A stretch of DNA of 64,000 nucleotides from Rhizophagus clarus (Eukaryota > Glomeromycota > Glomeromycetes > Glomerales > Glomeraceae), in NCBI GenBank assembly GCA_015698045.1, contig BLAL01000262.1:932501-996500 (forward strand). Reading direction: 5' to 3'. The position numbers and the translations under genes were made by a program. The notes below the pieces were generated by a model. It saw only the letters and a program-made list of their open reading frames with translations, was not told the origin of the DNA and did not search any database. How positions within the stretch are numbered: the first letter of the stretch is position 1; each line of letters opens with the position of its first letter. Shown piece by piece: positions 10,425 through 24,440 of this stretch.

Positions 10425-13400
10425 GTACATTGCATATTGAAGTCAGGGCTCGGGATAAAAAATTTATAGATCCGGTCCCGGATTTTATATACTTCAGGTT
10501 GGCTTATTTCACTCATTCGCTAGGCCAATTTTTAACGATTAGGTATTTAATAATAATATCTAACATATGAGTTTGGTTTGGTTTATAATGTTTCTTATTT
10601 TGTTATCCTTATCGAATTTATTTTAAAAAAAAAAGAATAATTATAACGTATTTTAAAATAAATTTTAGAAATTGTGTAACAATGTAATTACGTGAATTAT
10701 ATCGAAAATTTACTAGAAATTTCGGGTGTAAGCGAAGTTTTCAATCACATTTTTGTATAGATCTCCACCTACACTCCTACAGTGTATACTATTAATATTA
10801 AATGTAGGATTAAAAGAATACTATGGTGATTTCTGTTGATAAAAAAACGTTTCGCAACGTTTTTTTATTAATAGGGTTAAACCCGTTGCAAAAAAAAAAC
10901 GCTTTTTTATGTGTAATAAAAACGGTTCACAACTTTTTTACTAATACCGTTAAAAAAAGTTACGAGTATGGAAAGACAGTAAAACCTAAATTATACTCAT
11001 AATTCTTAAGTAATATAATAAAAGCTTATAAACGTAATTGTCGTTTGCCAATGAAGAAAGTGATAAGCAGTGTCATTATCCGGAGCGTGTTGAACCCCTG
11101 ACACATTATGTAACACTTCCCACCCCTGAGAAATCGTTTGTGCGACGGACTGATTTTTCAATTTGGAGAATAATGGGCATCATGTTTCAAAATTCGCAAC
11201 GGAAAAAAAATTCTGTTTCATAAAGCTCTAAACGTACAGTACATAATATGTTACAAAATTGACAATGCACTCCGCACTTTATTTTACGTTGTATATACTT
11301 ACACTTAAAACAAAGTATTTAAGATTAATATACAGATTACACTACGTACTACTGTATTTTTTTTCATGTAGCATTTTTAACTTTGAAACGTTTACCAAGG
11401 TAAATCCACCACGCACGGATCTTATAAAACAAGTTGTATGTATGCAACAAATAAATAAAAAGTTTAATATTAATGCTCAAAGAAATACTCAATGCAAATC
11501 TTGTAGATTTCAAATTCTAGACTTTTTTTAATTTTTACTGCGCACTTAAGGTTTTGGGCGCAGAATGTTCATAATCCATAAATAGGTTACGAGTTGCAAA
11601 TCACCATGACAATTTTACAAGGAATGTTTTTGTTTATTTGTTTATTTTTATTTTAGAAAAGACTAACAAATAATGAAAATGATAACAGTTATTGAACCCA
11701 AGCAAAAATTTTTATTGTATACGAGATATATGGTATTTAAAATGTCTATCACTAAAAAAAAAAAAATTCATCTTTATTTCTTTTGTTCTTTTTCTCTTTA
11801 ATATTTACAAATTGGGTTAAATTGTCTTTTTTTAATTTTATTATTAAAAATATTTTTTTATTTTTTTATTTTTGGTGTTTCTTATTTGCCATATTTCTAA
11901 ATAAATGAATAAAGCTGTTTTACAAATTTGGTTAATCAACCTATTGTTGGAATCATTTAATATTGTTTTTAAAATTAACGCTCAAAAATTTTAAAAAACG
12001 TGCTAAAAAAACTTTTTACTAAAAATAAATAAATATCAAAAAGATAGATTAAAAAATATTTTTTTTTTTTTGTGCATCAGAAATTTTTAAGAACGATTCT
12101 AAATGACATTGTTTTGTTAAATGAAATTATTGCGGTTGTATTGGCGTTATTACGCATTTACAACAGTATACGGATTTGGAAATAAATTTCCACTCTTGTT
12201 ATAAGCCGAAAAATTCTTATCAACATGATGGATTTAAACAATGTATTGTTATTTATTATTCAAAAGTAAAAACAAGTTTTTTAAATTTTGTTTGTATTTT
12301 AATTATGTTACTCGAATTGTTATTTTTATCCCTTAAATTACACAACGTGTAAATTAAAATTCCTGCATGATAAGTAAGAACTCGTCACAATATGCATTAT
12401 GTCTGTCAAGTTCATTTAAGAGACATGAGATAACAGTTTATTTTGGTTATATCTATTGCAAATTAAGGTAATTAACAATAAAATAATTTATTGAAATCTA
12501 TTTGGGTTTGCGCATCCGATGTTAAAATTAGAATGTTGATCCATTATTTTAAAAATATCGATGATGTAATTAAATTCCGTAATTCTTTTTTCTCCGAATT
12601 GTAACGTTTACTTTTATGAAAATTTAAATCAAATGATTGATTCATTTATTATTATTATTTTGAATCACCTGAAAAAATTATTAAATATTATATAGAGAAG
12701 ATAAATGTGGCTTCGTTATATTATAAATAACATTTTTGGAAGAATTTCACCTCATTTATTTTTTTTTTTTTTCGCTCTCTTATTATTAATGCTGTGCTAT
12801 TGTTTGTTTATTTTTATACTACATTTTACAAAAAAAAAAAAAAATGCCAAGAATTAATTATTTTTTTTGTGCAATATTTATTTTGCACAATGAAATATAT
12901 TTTTGTGAGGTATTTTTGCAAAGTATATTTTTGTGCGATATATTTTTATGCGTTATATTTTTTTTTTTTCTGTGCGGTATTTTTTTAATTAGAAAAATCT
13001 CCCTTTTTTGTGTTCTATTTCGTCAAATGATCGGGTTTTCAAATGATGAGAGGCTAAGCCATTTTGAATTGAACTATTTTGACATGCATGAATATAAGAT
13101 TTTTCTGGAAATAAAAATTTATTTTTATCCTAGTATATTTTAATATCTAAAAGCTTGTGTATTTTATTTTACTTTACTAATAAAATTTTTATCAAAACAT
13201 TTTTTTTTTTCTCTTAATTTCTTCGAAAAATGATTATAACAAAGCATGTAATTCATTTACATATCTTATCACTTTTCTTCTTTCCCAATTATAATTTTTA
13301 TGTGATGACTCTTTATAAAGTTCACAAAAAAAAAAAAAAAAAAAAAAAAATGGCGGGAATTACGATTTTGGTAAATTTTTATAAAAATACATTGTGTACA

Positions 13401-14745
13401 GAAAGCAATAAACGTTACATGACGTCGGATGTAATAAACAACTTGTAAATAATAGTAATAATATAAATGATGATGATGATAATAATAACGGATAATGATT
13501 ATTATTATTTATGATGAAATATCGCGGATTACGTTCCGGGGATCGAATATTCTTTAATAATCTATTTATCGCATGATTCGTTTGAAAGTTGATTTGTAAA
13601 ACGAATGATTTTCCGATATAAATATGAAAATTTTTAAACGAAAATCCCTCGCTCCCTCCTTTTAATGGAATAATTCTTTTAAGAAAAAAATATACATATT
13701 TGGTTTATTGTACAACTTATTCCCCCAATATCGTGAACCGCCCCCATCTAATCTGGCTTATCCTATATGTTTTATTGAAGTTTATTTTTTGTGTCCCCAA
13801 TTAACTTGTTATGTTCCTGCTTTGATGTTTACTTTGGCGTTTAAATAATTTATTTTATTTATATTGATTGTATAGATTTTAACTTTGTTTGTCTTTTTTT
13901 TTTTTTTGTGATACGTTTTTTACATGCATAAATATTTATTAATGGTTAAAAAATCGCTCATTCAAAAAACTCAACTCAATCAAACCCTATTTAAGAGATC
14001 CGCCTTTCAAATATTTATATTAAGATTCTCACACGGAAGAAAGTTTTAAAAATAAAATATGTATAGTGTATATTATTTAATGTCCGGTCCTATAGTATGC
14101 CAGCCCTGGTATTTCGCTATCCGTCTACCCCTGCTGCACGTACTATTTCCTTTCATATTAAATTCCCTTATATGTACCACCTCTCTGTACCACTTTTTGT
14201 ACCCTTTTTTTTTACATTTTCATGAATTCTTTTGTACTTGAGTAACGGATGATTTATCATAATGAAAAAATTGGCTGATCGATCCGGATCCTTTTCTTAA
14301 AATATAACAATTCTCGTGGCCTGAACTTACGTTATAATTTGCAACGGACTTTATCGGTTTTCCATTTTCCTAGTCTACATATAATTTATAATTGTTATAT
14401 TTTTAACTTTCTACTTATGGTTAAATTGTCCTATATATAGATATTTTTTCTGTAGTCTTCGTGATATTTTTTTTATGTTAATATAATAAAAATATTGGTC
14501 CTCTAAAGATATAAAAATGCTGGATTCTTGACTGACTTTTGAAAAATTAAGAATATTTTTTTTTTCTTTGAATTAACGATTAAAAAAAAAATATTTTTCT
14601 TTTTTTCTTAATTAACGACCAAAAAATTAATCAACGACCGATTTTTTTCTGCCACGCTATTAATTTTTTTTTTTTTTGTAAATTTTTTACGCACGTAATT
14701 TTTTTCCCCTTTTTATAAATAATTTATTTTAATTTAATAATAAGA
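10425..14745. other. Long gene-poor stretch upstream of the secreted-protein gene
   Basis: No supported gene. Contents seen: a hairpin-rich patch at 10836-10960 with AAAAAAACG...CGTTTTTTT arms and repeated GTTGCAAA/GTTCACAAC motifs (possibly a MITE); poly-T and poly-A tracts (12060-12070, 12760-12772, 12831-12843, 13325-13350); a T-rich block 12790-13000 whose overlapping ORFs are low-complexity; and a pyrimidine-rich region 14520-14710 just before the gene at 14746. The short ORFs in this region have no recognisable similarity or codon bias. Confidence 0.5.
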
Positions 14746-15491
14746 ATGAGTCTCTTAAAGAAGTCACTTATCATTTCGGCAATTTTGGCCGCCTATATCG
14801 TCGTAGTAGCATTCGCTGTAGATGTAAATACTGGCAATAATGTCTGTGATGTATCCAAGAAAACTCTATTTAATGGAACTCAAAATCCTAATGGTGAATG
14901 CGTAACCACAGTTATGGGAGAAATTCCAAGCAAAGACAAAATGGTTTCAACTATTATCCGTTTCCCAAAGGATGGAGATACAGTTCAAGAGAACCAACCG
15001 TTTACTATTGTAACCAAGACAATCAACTTATCTGCTGGTTTTTTCGATGATCCTGCAACACAATATTATAGCTTCCCACAAACTCTTGATGATCAAGGAT
15101 TTATTCAAGGCCATTCTCACGTAACGGTTCAACAAGTTGTAGATGAAAATGAACCTTTTGATCCTCAAGTCTTTGCTTTCTTCAAAGGTTTAAATGATCC
15201 AGCAAACGGTCAAGGTGAATTAAGCGTATTAGTTGACAAGGGTTTACCAGCTGGTAAATATCGTGTCTGCACCATGGTTGCTGCATTTGCTCATCAACCG
15301 ACCTTAATGCCTATTGCTCAAAGAGGTAATTATAAAACTTTTTTACAAATCATGAAAATAAGAATGTTATCGTGAGGAGAAACTAATAAAACTTATTCTT
15401 TTTAGGCGCTCAAGACGATTGTACAAGATTTACCGTTGTACAACAGAACAATAAACGATCTTTATTATCCAAATTATTAAGAAGAAAATAA
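14746..15491 (+). CDS. Secreted protein of the fungal family often mislabelled 'ribosomal protein s17'
   Basis: Two exons, 14746-15325 and 15406-15491, joined across a 80-bp GTAATT...TTTTAG intron, encode 221 aa. Residues 1-24 form a signal peptide (two Lys, then a long hydrophobic core ending VVVAFA). The mature part has four Cys, one N-glycosylation site (NGT), and the motifs STIIRFPKDGD, GHSHVTVQ, FAFFKGLND and GLPAGKYRVCTM. These match, from memory, a secreted family found in mushrooms and other fungi and wrongly named ribosomal protein s17; its biochemical role is unknown. A basic tail (KRSLLSKLLRRK) follows the domain, encoded by the second exon. The start is supported by the signal peptide and by an upstream pyrimidine tract with TATAAATAA about 30 bp before. 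Likely cell wall or extracellular. Confidence 0.85.
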
Positions 15492-17789
15492 TTTTCAAAA
15501 GTCCAAACTTTTTTCATCACTTTTGATTTTCTTCATGTGGCTTAATTATCATAGTGAATTTGTTTTTTATCTGAATATATAAAAATTTGGACTTTTTTTC
15601 CTTTTTTTTTCTGTATAATGAAAATAATAATTGTGTATATTTTATTATTAAATACAACAAGTTAGAATATGGCTACGGAAATGAAAATATAAATAAAAAA
15701 TATGTTAAATTGGAAGGTTCTTTTTTGTATATTTAATTATTGTATGAAACATTTTTTTTTTTTTTGTCTTTTTTTTGGGAGGACCATCTTTTTAATAATT
15801 TTTTTTTTTTTATTTCGATTTTAATCATCAAAATATGTATTTATAATAAAAAAACTCTCAATCATGTAATGAAAAGAAAAAATTCTATTTTTTTTGTTAA
15901 GTTTGTTGCGTGAATCCGTGAATACATTATTTACTGCTGCAAAGTAGATAAAGGGTCTTTTAAAAAAGTCGTAAAAAAAGCTCATTTAAAAAATCTTCAT
16001 GCGTAACGATATGCGACAACGCGCGACAAAGTCAAACGCGTACGATATTTATTATTCTAAATTCAAATTTAACGATGTCATTTTATTCAAATAAAACCAT
16101 GGATAAGTAATAATAATCATATTCCTTACAACATATATATTCGTATGGTCCTAATAATAACAATTTTACCAATCCACGACGTTTATTTGCAAATATTAAC
16201 TACAGTACTACTACAGTGGTGCTTTACAGTATTGCAACCATAATAATAATTTTTCCGTGATAAATAATATTTCTCCTGTAAATGTGCTATTTTTTCTTTA
16301 TTATTGACGTCCAAACAATAACTTTAACTACTCAGAAGTACGCCGCTTCAAATAATATTCCAAAAGGAATCTTCCGGTACCAGGTACATACAAGTTGATA
16401 TACAAAAGTACATGTAACCTGTATGATTTGTTCCTTACAAAACTTTATTGGGTTATCTAAAAATTATTAATCAATAAAAAAACAGTTTGTTATTTATATG
16501 ATTTTATCTATAGAAATTGACCCTGAAAATCGGTAAATATAAACTTAATTTATTTATTATTTATTATTCGATAGGATGGTTACACTGCCCCTTGCTTTCG
16601 TTTAGAAAATTCTGTTTTATATATCAATTTTTAGTTAATTAGAAAGAAAAAAAAAGTTAATTCATAGAAATTTCACTTTTCAATCCCTTAACATAAGTTG
16701 TAATACAAATTCGAAATTATTCACATTCATTTATTCCGATGATTAAAATTAGTATTGTTCATTTGCAATACATTTAGCGTATTACACATTTTATTGTGGA
16801 ACAAAGGTAAGTTTTTAAAATGAAGACCCGTAATATCGGGTTTACGGTTTTTAAATTTTAACTAACGTGTCCTATTCGGGTTCGAAAATTGACTATCTGA
16901 TACAACCGGTTTAACCCGATAAATGATATCGGATATCAGGTTCTGTAAGCTAAACTGGTTGGAGAACTTTCCGCAATCTGCATTTTCCCGATCTTTAGTA
17001 TATTTATTACCTGATTATAAACCTGCTAAGAAACCATTATTAACCTTTAAGCAACCGTTAAAACCTTTTAAGCAACCCGTTAAGAATCAAATTATTAAAT
17101 AATATATGTTTTGACATTGTGAAAAAACAATCGGACACTTCGGTACGAGTACTGGAAAAAAAAATGATTTCCTTAAAAATTTCGTTCATGCAACTAGTAT
17201 TGGATCACCTTTCGTCTTATTTTATAATTAAAACTAACGACAATAAAAAAGCATAGTAAAACTATGGTATAACGAATCCTCCGGTGGCTAGGTGGCTTAA
17301 GAAAAAACTAATATATTAATAGTTAGATGCAAAAATTGAAAGTTTGCTTCGGCTGTATTCTCATATAAATAGAAAGTTTTCTATTAGTGAACCATTAATA
17401 AAAGATTTGTTGAAATAAAGAGATCAGAAGGATATTAAAGGCATCACAAATCATCATGATGCTGGCAGGATTTTTTTCAAGTGTTGTACAACAAGTACTG
17501 AAACGACAACCATATTGATGTTCTTTAACTTCCAGAGCTAGCGTCGACAATCTTTGGAGTTTTTTGTCATTTCATCTTCCTCCTGATTGCGTAATCCCAT
17601 GGGGCAAGATGATGACTTGCTTCGTTAAGTTGAGTTATCTATGATCTCTATGAATAAATTGACCGATCATGAATAACGAAATATTTTGAATCATAAAATT
17701 CAGAATGAAAAAAGTTCGTTAACGAGTTCTGGTTAGTACAAAAATTACGAGTTTTGTATTCTCGTAAGATTTCCCTCAGTGCCCGCACC
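15492..17789. other. Downstream gene-poor stretch
   Basis: The 3' end of the secreted-protein gene is followed by T-rich DNA (poly-T near 15750-15770 and 15795-15810). A patch at 16820-17090 carries repeated GGTTTAACCCG, AACCGG and GCAACCGTTAA motifs, which look like the subterminal repeats of a degraded hAT-like element. No coding frame of interest was found. Confidence 0.4.
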
Positions 17790-18920
17790 ACAACAAAATT
17801 ATGATTGGCACAAATAAAATACTCATTTTATGGTAACTACTGTTACACCCCTACTTAGTATAGTTCTCTTGCAAAATGATGATTTATATTACATGCTATC
17901 GAATTTATTGGATTTATTGATCTTTAGAGTTTTTACAGAAAATATGAAAATATTACGAAGAAAACCAAATTGAAATGAATGCTTACTATTTAGAGTCGGC
18001 GAATTAAGCAAATTCAGCATTTTTATTAATCAAATACTTCGTTAAGTCGCAATTTAAGTGGTTACTTCTTAACAAATGAAGAGAGTACGCACTTCATGAT
18101 ATTATTTTCCATTGAAGTCTCTTCCAATACATGATGGTAGTATTTATTTATAATTACAATCGGTTGGTGTTAGTACGTATGCTATGAAACGTTGGACGGT
18201 AAGATGTCTTCCTATTGTTAAATAATAATTTGATGCTATTTAATAATTAGTCACACAGTCACTTTTCTTTATTAGTGATGCGTTTCCAATTACGTATTTT
18301 TAATACCTTTTCGTTTTGATATTAACGTATGTTCCGTAGATTTTATAGATATGCTTATTGTCTTTGTAACTAATTGGATGATTGATCGTGGAAGCGAAAA
18401 GGTAATTTATCATATAAATATTCATTAATTATATAAACCCATATGAAATTTTCCTTGTGGATTACTATAATTTCATCGTCATTCATTGTACAAAAACGTA
18501 TTGTACATTCTTCGCCCTTCGATGAGATGGAGTTCAGTAAGTAATGTAAGTGCATGATCTAGATTCGATGCATTCTTATAGAAATTGTATTATACAGTTT
18601 AGCTAATTATTTTCTGACCCATAGATTCTTTAAAGAAATCAGATTATTTCTTTGTAGTTAGTGGTAAAATATATATCTCTCTCTGATATAGAACAATGAT
18701 GCTTCTCATTAAGAATTAAGTGGCATATTAATGTCTTTGTTTATGTTATTAAGATGATTATCGAGATACAACAAAAAATATATTTTCCAGATGACCCAAT
18801 GCTGCATCAAATCATGATGTGTTTGTGCTAGTATTCCATCATTACAAAGTGATGTAATTATCAATTTAAATAAAACCAAATAACATTTTTAGGTTCATAA
18901 GATGAAACTTTTTCGCGTAA
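17790..18920 (+). repeat. Duplicated segment, copy A (degenerate)
   Basis: This segment is similar, in the same orientation and order, to 23195-24440. Anchors include TTGGCACAAATAAAATACTC with GTTACACC (near 17800-17850), TGGACGGTAAGATGTCTT (near 18195), GATGATTGATCG...AAAAGGTAATTT (near 18378), GATGAGATGGAGTTCA (near 18520), ATTCTTTAAAG (near 18626) and ATGCTTCTCATTAA (near 18697). GTAAG-type donor sites and short open stretches suggest a dead multi-exon gene, but no protein family is recognisable and strand is a guess. Confidence 0.55.
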
Positions 18921-19870
18921 TTAATTAACAATTACTTTGATTGGTAACGAAAATAATGAGATCTTAACGCGTTATGTTAACTTGCGAGTGCATGATCGAT
19001 TAACCTGATTGATCTCGTGAAATCGATTTTTGAAGTTTAAACAATCAATGATTGAATTTTATTAAACTTTGTATATTTTATCTCTTTTAATTTATTTGAT
19101 AATCTGTTATTTATTGTCTAAATTAGTTTTACATGCGCTTCCTTCGCCAACATATCATGTGTGAAAATTTAAAAAAGGAAAGAAACCTAAAATCTCTAAA
19201 AAATATAATAAATATTAAAAATAATAATATAATGGTATTTGTTCACGAAGCTTCATAGTTTATCTTTATTTTTAATTCCTCTTTTAGCGTAAAAGAAACA
19301 GACATTTAAGGATAGGAGCGAATCCAGTTACCATATCATGTCTTGGTATTTGAAGATTCAAATGTTCCGTTAAAATCTTTATTGATGTCTTCTGATTCAT
19401 CGACTCTTCACGATCAGGAAAGTCAGGTATTATTTTGAATGATACCTTATTTAGTAACGCGTTTAGGTGAAAACCGGAGCGAGCACTTTTTTATCTTTCG
19501 CTTCACGTAATTATCATAGAATTTCGAGAAATATTGGTCCGTTGAAAGTAACCTATACAGTTCGTAATCAGGTTTTGAATCCTCGTCATTAAAGGAATTT
19601 AAGTTCTCTTTCTATTTAAATTTTTTTTAGCTTTAATATATTTTAGTATACCAAAAAAATTTAAAATCACGATCACATTTGAGTGCGAGTAAGTGCGATC
19701 AAATTTATACTTAACTGGAAGTAAATATAAGTACCGTATAACGTGTGGTCCGTGTTATACGTAAATTGTGCTAAACGAACGTTAACATAATACAAAATTA
19801 CCATCATATGATACATGAAATCTTAGAAACAATAAAAGAAAAATATTACTTCGCTTGTCAATGTACCATC

Positions 19871-21470
19871 GATAGGACAGGACCCAGAAATATATATATA
19901 AGGGTCAGGTGGCGAAAAATTTTTTTACTATGAGCTGTACGCAGAGACTTTTTATATGAGTAGTACGCATAATTGACACCTGATATTGAAAATCCTGCAA
20001 AAATACGCAAATAAAATTTCAGACATTAAGTTATAAATTATTTTATTATGATTTCTATATTATTTATAAATAGAATTTATTCTAATTTACCATTTTTTCA
20101 ATAATATTTTTCTAAAATTTCACTTTTTAACCCTTAGAAATTTCTTTCAATTAGTACTAAATATGTATTACAATGCGGTTAACGCATATGGGCCAATTTT
20201 TGGAATTAGACTTTTACATTCAAAAAATTAATATTTTTATACAAATAAAAATTACCAGTTAAGTAAAACTAATAGATCTATAAAAAAAATAAAATTAATT
20301 GTCATATGATTTTTATTTTTTTAACATAATAATTTTAAAATTTAAAAAATCGAATTAAAATTGTTGTGACAAAACTGTGAATAACATCGCGAATATCTGC
20401 GCTAAGATGCTAAATTTATATTCATTCGAAAGAGGAAACCAAGATCTATCTAATGAATATAAAATCTTAACGATTGAATCACTGGTTGCCGAGTAAATGC
20501 GTAAAATAGATTTATTTTTAATCTTTAACTTTGAACGTGAATATCTCCGCACCTAGTGATTCAATTTCAAAGATCTTTGTTCGTCACGATCGAGTAAGTT
20601 CTCACCTTTCAAATGAATATAAAATTATAATATTAGCATACGTAGAAGCTGAAATATTCACGATTTTGTAACTTGAATTAAAGTCCGACATAAAAAATTT
20701 AAAATTATTATAATAAGAGATTTTGAATTATTGTTACCTTATTTAAAAGACCTTTATTCGCTATTTAAGACTTTAAATTAAATAGTAAATCTATTAAAAT
20801 AAATATTAAAAATTAAAAAATTAGAAATATAAAATTAGTTTATTTAAAGTTAAAAAAAAACTTTTAAAAGTCCTATTATATTTATAATTCACACTTTTAT
20901 TTTATAAATATCTTACAAAAAAAAAGAAAACTTAAGATAAAAACGAATAAAAAAATAATTTTTCATGTGTAGAAAATATTAATTTTTTTTTTTTTTTACT
21001 TACTATTTAAAAATAATCACTTTATATATTTATAAACTTTTTAACAAAAAAGTGATTAAAAAGTGATTGAAAAAAGAAGTAGTTATTCTTGTTTTTAAAA
21101 ATTTTTTTTTATTTTTTAATAAATTCGAATCATCTGAACATTGTAACGCAAAAATTAATTGAGGTTTGTTTAACATAATTTTTGTTAAATAGTTAAATTT
21201 TTATGAAAATCCTAATTTTAGCTAATTCCACGGATTGCGGATATCGGTACAGTAAATATATTATATATATAAGATTAGCCCAAAAATACGCAACCTAATT
21301 TTTTACATATAAAAATTTTGATAAAAAATACGCAATCTTGATGCCTAACTATGGATGAAAAATTCTTAAATTGTACGCAAATCAAAACTTTACTCCGTCT
21401 AATTCCACTATGATGGCGACGCATCTGTGTACCCTACCCCTGTATGTATATTTCTGGGTCCTGATAGGAC
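19871..21470. mobile_element. 1.6-kb hAT-like element with perfect 8-bp target duplication
   Basis: The element spans 19879-21462. It begins AGGACCCAGAAATATA and the other end, read on the minus strand, begins with the same 16 bases; weaker matching continues for about 20 bp (AAGGGTCAGGTGGCGA against AGGGGTAGGGTA). It is flanked by GATAGGAC at 19871-19878 and 21463-21470, a perfect 8-bp duplication as in hAT elements. Both ends carry repeated TACGCAA/TACGCA motifs. The interior, including a partly duplicated patch at 20380-20660, holds no transposase, so it is non-autonomous. Confidence 0.8.
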
Positions 21471-23194
21471 TATAACAGATAATATATTTCTAAATTAATC
21501 GAGATGGAATAAATTATTCATTTATTACTTACAAAATATTAATGCTCAAAAAAAAAATATAATCGTAAAGTTACGTGCGCTATGGAAGCATGCGGGTTTT
21601 ATCCAAGAATTGATTTCTTCGATTATTTTTTTAATGTTACAATAGAAATAAATAAATATATATATATATATATATGAAAAAAAAAGATAACTTTTTACGA
21701 ACAAGCAAACCTTAAATATTTAGGTAACGATCACTACCAAAATTAAGGAGGAGTTCTGAGCAGAGTTAAAAATAATGTGAAATTCTGCCAGAAATTTCGC
21801 CCTCATGCTAATATGGTAGTGAATTATCAATATTTTATATTTAAATTTTCCGATACATTGAAATTTTTTCACCAAGAAACTTACGAAAATATTAATATTT
21901 AAAAATGAAATATTTTATTAAAGAATCATGGGAGTTTATATACCATTTAATATACATTAGTAAAGAATTCGTGGTCACGTGAACTAATAAATAAAACTAT
22001 ATAAGTTGTCGAAATAAAAACATTTATAATTTTGTACTGTATATAAAGCGCAATTTGCTCAAACGAACATCGGAACTTTGCATTTAACATGTGGAATAAT
22101 TAAAAAAAAAAAAGAAAAAAAAAAAATTGATAAAATCATCATACTTTAACTACAAGAATGTTTCCAATTTTTAAAATTTCTTTATCATATAACCGTATAA
22201 GACTTTAATCATAATGTGTGTATGTTCCGAAGGACTGGCCTTACGAGGGCTTTATCAATAGATCTCGTAAAGTTTTTATTTACAGTAGAAAAATAATTTG
22301 TTGATTCTCTTGTTAAGTTTCATGTGATTATATTTCAGTTTTGTGGAATGTAACTCAAAAATTATCATCTTTTAAAAAAGAACCCAAAATAGATAAATGG
22401 CTAAATATTGAGTGGTTACATCCATCTATCACGCTGAAGACCTATTGACATCTTACTAGCCAAATTGAGATAAAAAGAAAGATCGATCGAAGGTTAAATG
22501 ACTAAATCAGCAGCCAAAAACAAAATAGAATAAATTTGAAATATTTGTTTGAGGAGAATTAATATTAATCCCAAGTAAATGGATTTTGGCCAATATATTG
22601 TGGTTAGAATTGTGGAAGTGAAACGTTATTGGATGTACATTGGCGTAATATTAGAGAAATAGTTTTGTCATTGTTTTAAGAATCATACTGCCGGTAATTA
22701 AAATTGCTATTAGTAAGATTACCACCTTCGAGAGCGGAGGAATATGATCATTACTATTCATGATTTTATTCAATGACATGATGACTGTTGAAATGATAAA
22801 ATGATCAATAGGCTTTTATAAGCATAACCTTGTAAATAATAATAGTAACACAAAGGCTGTTATCTTTGCTTATTTGTAAAAGATTGGGGCCATATTCATA
22901 TGATATTTTTTAACCGGTTAACAAAGGGCCAACCACTGGCCAACTTCTGATGACTGCATTGACAAAATTAGATATTTTTTAGTCGTAGGAAAATCATTCC
23001 TTTAGTCTTGCATATTTATTGACAACTCACGTATGAAAGGAATCTCCACATTAATTTAATTTTTGCCTTAAATGTCGGATAAATAAAACGTGAATCTCTG
23101 ATCTGTATTTATTATTTAACATTTTGACATTTTTAATTTAAAACTTAAAACGGGAAAATTTGTTTATAATATAGTTTCCTAATTTGAAATTTAT
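21471..23194. other. Gene-free stretch between the hAT-like element and copy B
   Basis: Contains an (AT)n microsatellite at about 21654-21674, one TCACGTGA palindrome at 21975-21982 and A-rich runs near 22100. No coding frame or element border recognised. Confidence 0.4.
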
Positions 23195-24440
23195 GATTGG
23201 CGTAAAAATCGTATGATGCTAACTTTTAGTTGGTGGTACAAACAAAATATTCTTAACATTTTAAGAGTAGTGTGCCGTTACACCTTTATTAAAAAAAAAT
23301 ATATAAATCACCACCATCGATCTTGAAAATTTGATATTTTGACAAAATTTCTTTGAAATTCTAAATGAACTGAGTGAAATTGGCAATGTTTATTACATAT
23401 AGTTAATGAATTAACAATTTAGTAGATTATTTTTTTATAAATCAGTTAAGTCTCAATGTAAAAAGAAATTACATCTTAGCACCGCCTCGTGATACTTATC
23501 ATTCATGCATCAGTTTCTGTAATTATAATCGTAATGTATGATGGTCGAGTATACTGGTTTTAAGGGAAGAGCATGCTATGGAGTTTACGATTTTAGATGG
23601 ACGGTAAGATGTCTTGTAATGATTTGAAGCTATTTATTAATTACCAGCTAGTCCCGATTTTTTTTTTTTTTTTTTTACAGATGATGAAAGAAGTGATGTG
23701 AGTAATGAGTTTTTTGTTTATACTTATATTTTCAATAAATATTTATTATATTTACATAATTTCCAGTTACTGCATATGTTTCAGATTATCGTCTTAATAA
23801 CGATAATACTAGTTAGATGATTGGTTGTAGAGGAGATAAGGTAATTTGTCATTAATTCCATAGATTTTATAATTTATCATTAAAAGTAATTATTAACATA
23901 ATTCATCTTCATTTATTGTGCAAGCTTTTTGATGAGACAGAGTTCAATGATGTTGACGTTACAACCGCATGGTGAGGATTGAAACATTCTTGTAGAAATT
24001 AATTACATAATTTAAATTATACAACATGTTTAACTATTATTTTCGTACCTATAGATTTCTTAAAGGAAGCGGGCTATTTCTATGATGAACGGAACTATTT
24101 TTTAAATAAAATAGAATAATATTGGTAAAAAAAAAGGGACAACGGTGCTTCTCATTAAAAAGCAGGCGGAAATATTAATAATTTTATTTACGTTATTAGG
24201 ATGATTAACGGGAGACAACAAAAAACGTATTTCCGGATAAACTGATGCAGCATCAAGACATGGTTTAAAAATTTAAGGATCGTTACTTTACTAAGCATCT
24301 AGTGCTGATAGTTCATTAGGAGAAAAAATACAGGATCCATAGCGTTGTCTTTGCTGGTAATCCATCATTACTATCAATTTTATGAAAAATATTAATGACT
24401 CACATAATTCAATAATGTTTATAGGTTCTTAAGGTAATGA
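23195..24440 (+). repeat. Duplicated segment, copy B (degenerate)
   Basis: The partner of 17790-18920. Here some exon-like pieces read better: an open stretch from ATG near 23539 (MVEYTGFKGRACYGVYDFRW) ends at a good donor GTAAGA, and IDFLKEAGYFYDER is readable near 24053-24095. A TTTTTTTACAG acceptor-like site lies at about 23680. The two copies differ by many small changes, so the duplication is old. No family recognised; strand inferred from these splice-like sites. Confidence 0.5.

Noticed and set aside
12794..13143. Overlapping ORFs of 64 and 99 aa
   Set aside because: They are driven by poly-T and repeated TATTTTTGTGC wording (Phe/Tyr/Ile runs) and show no domain or codon pattern of a gene.
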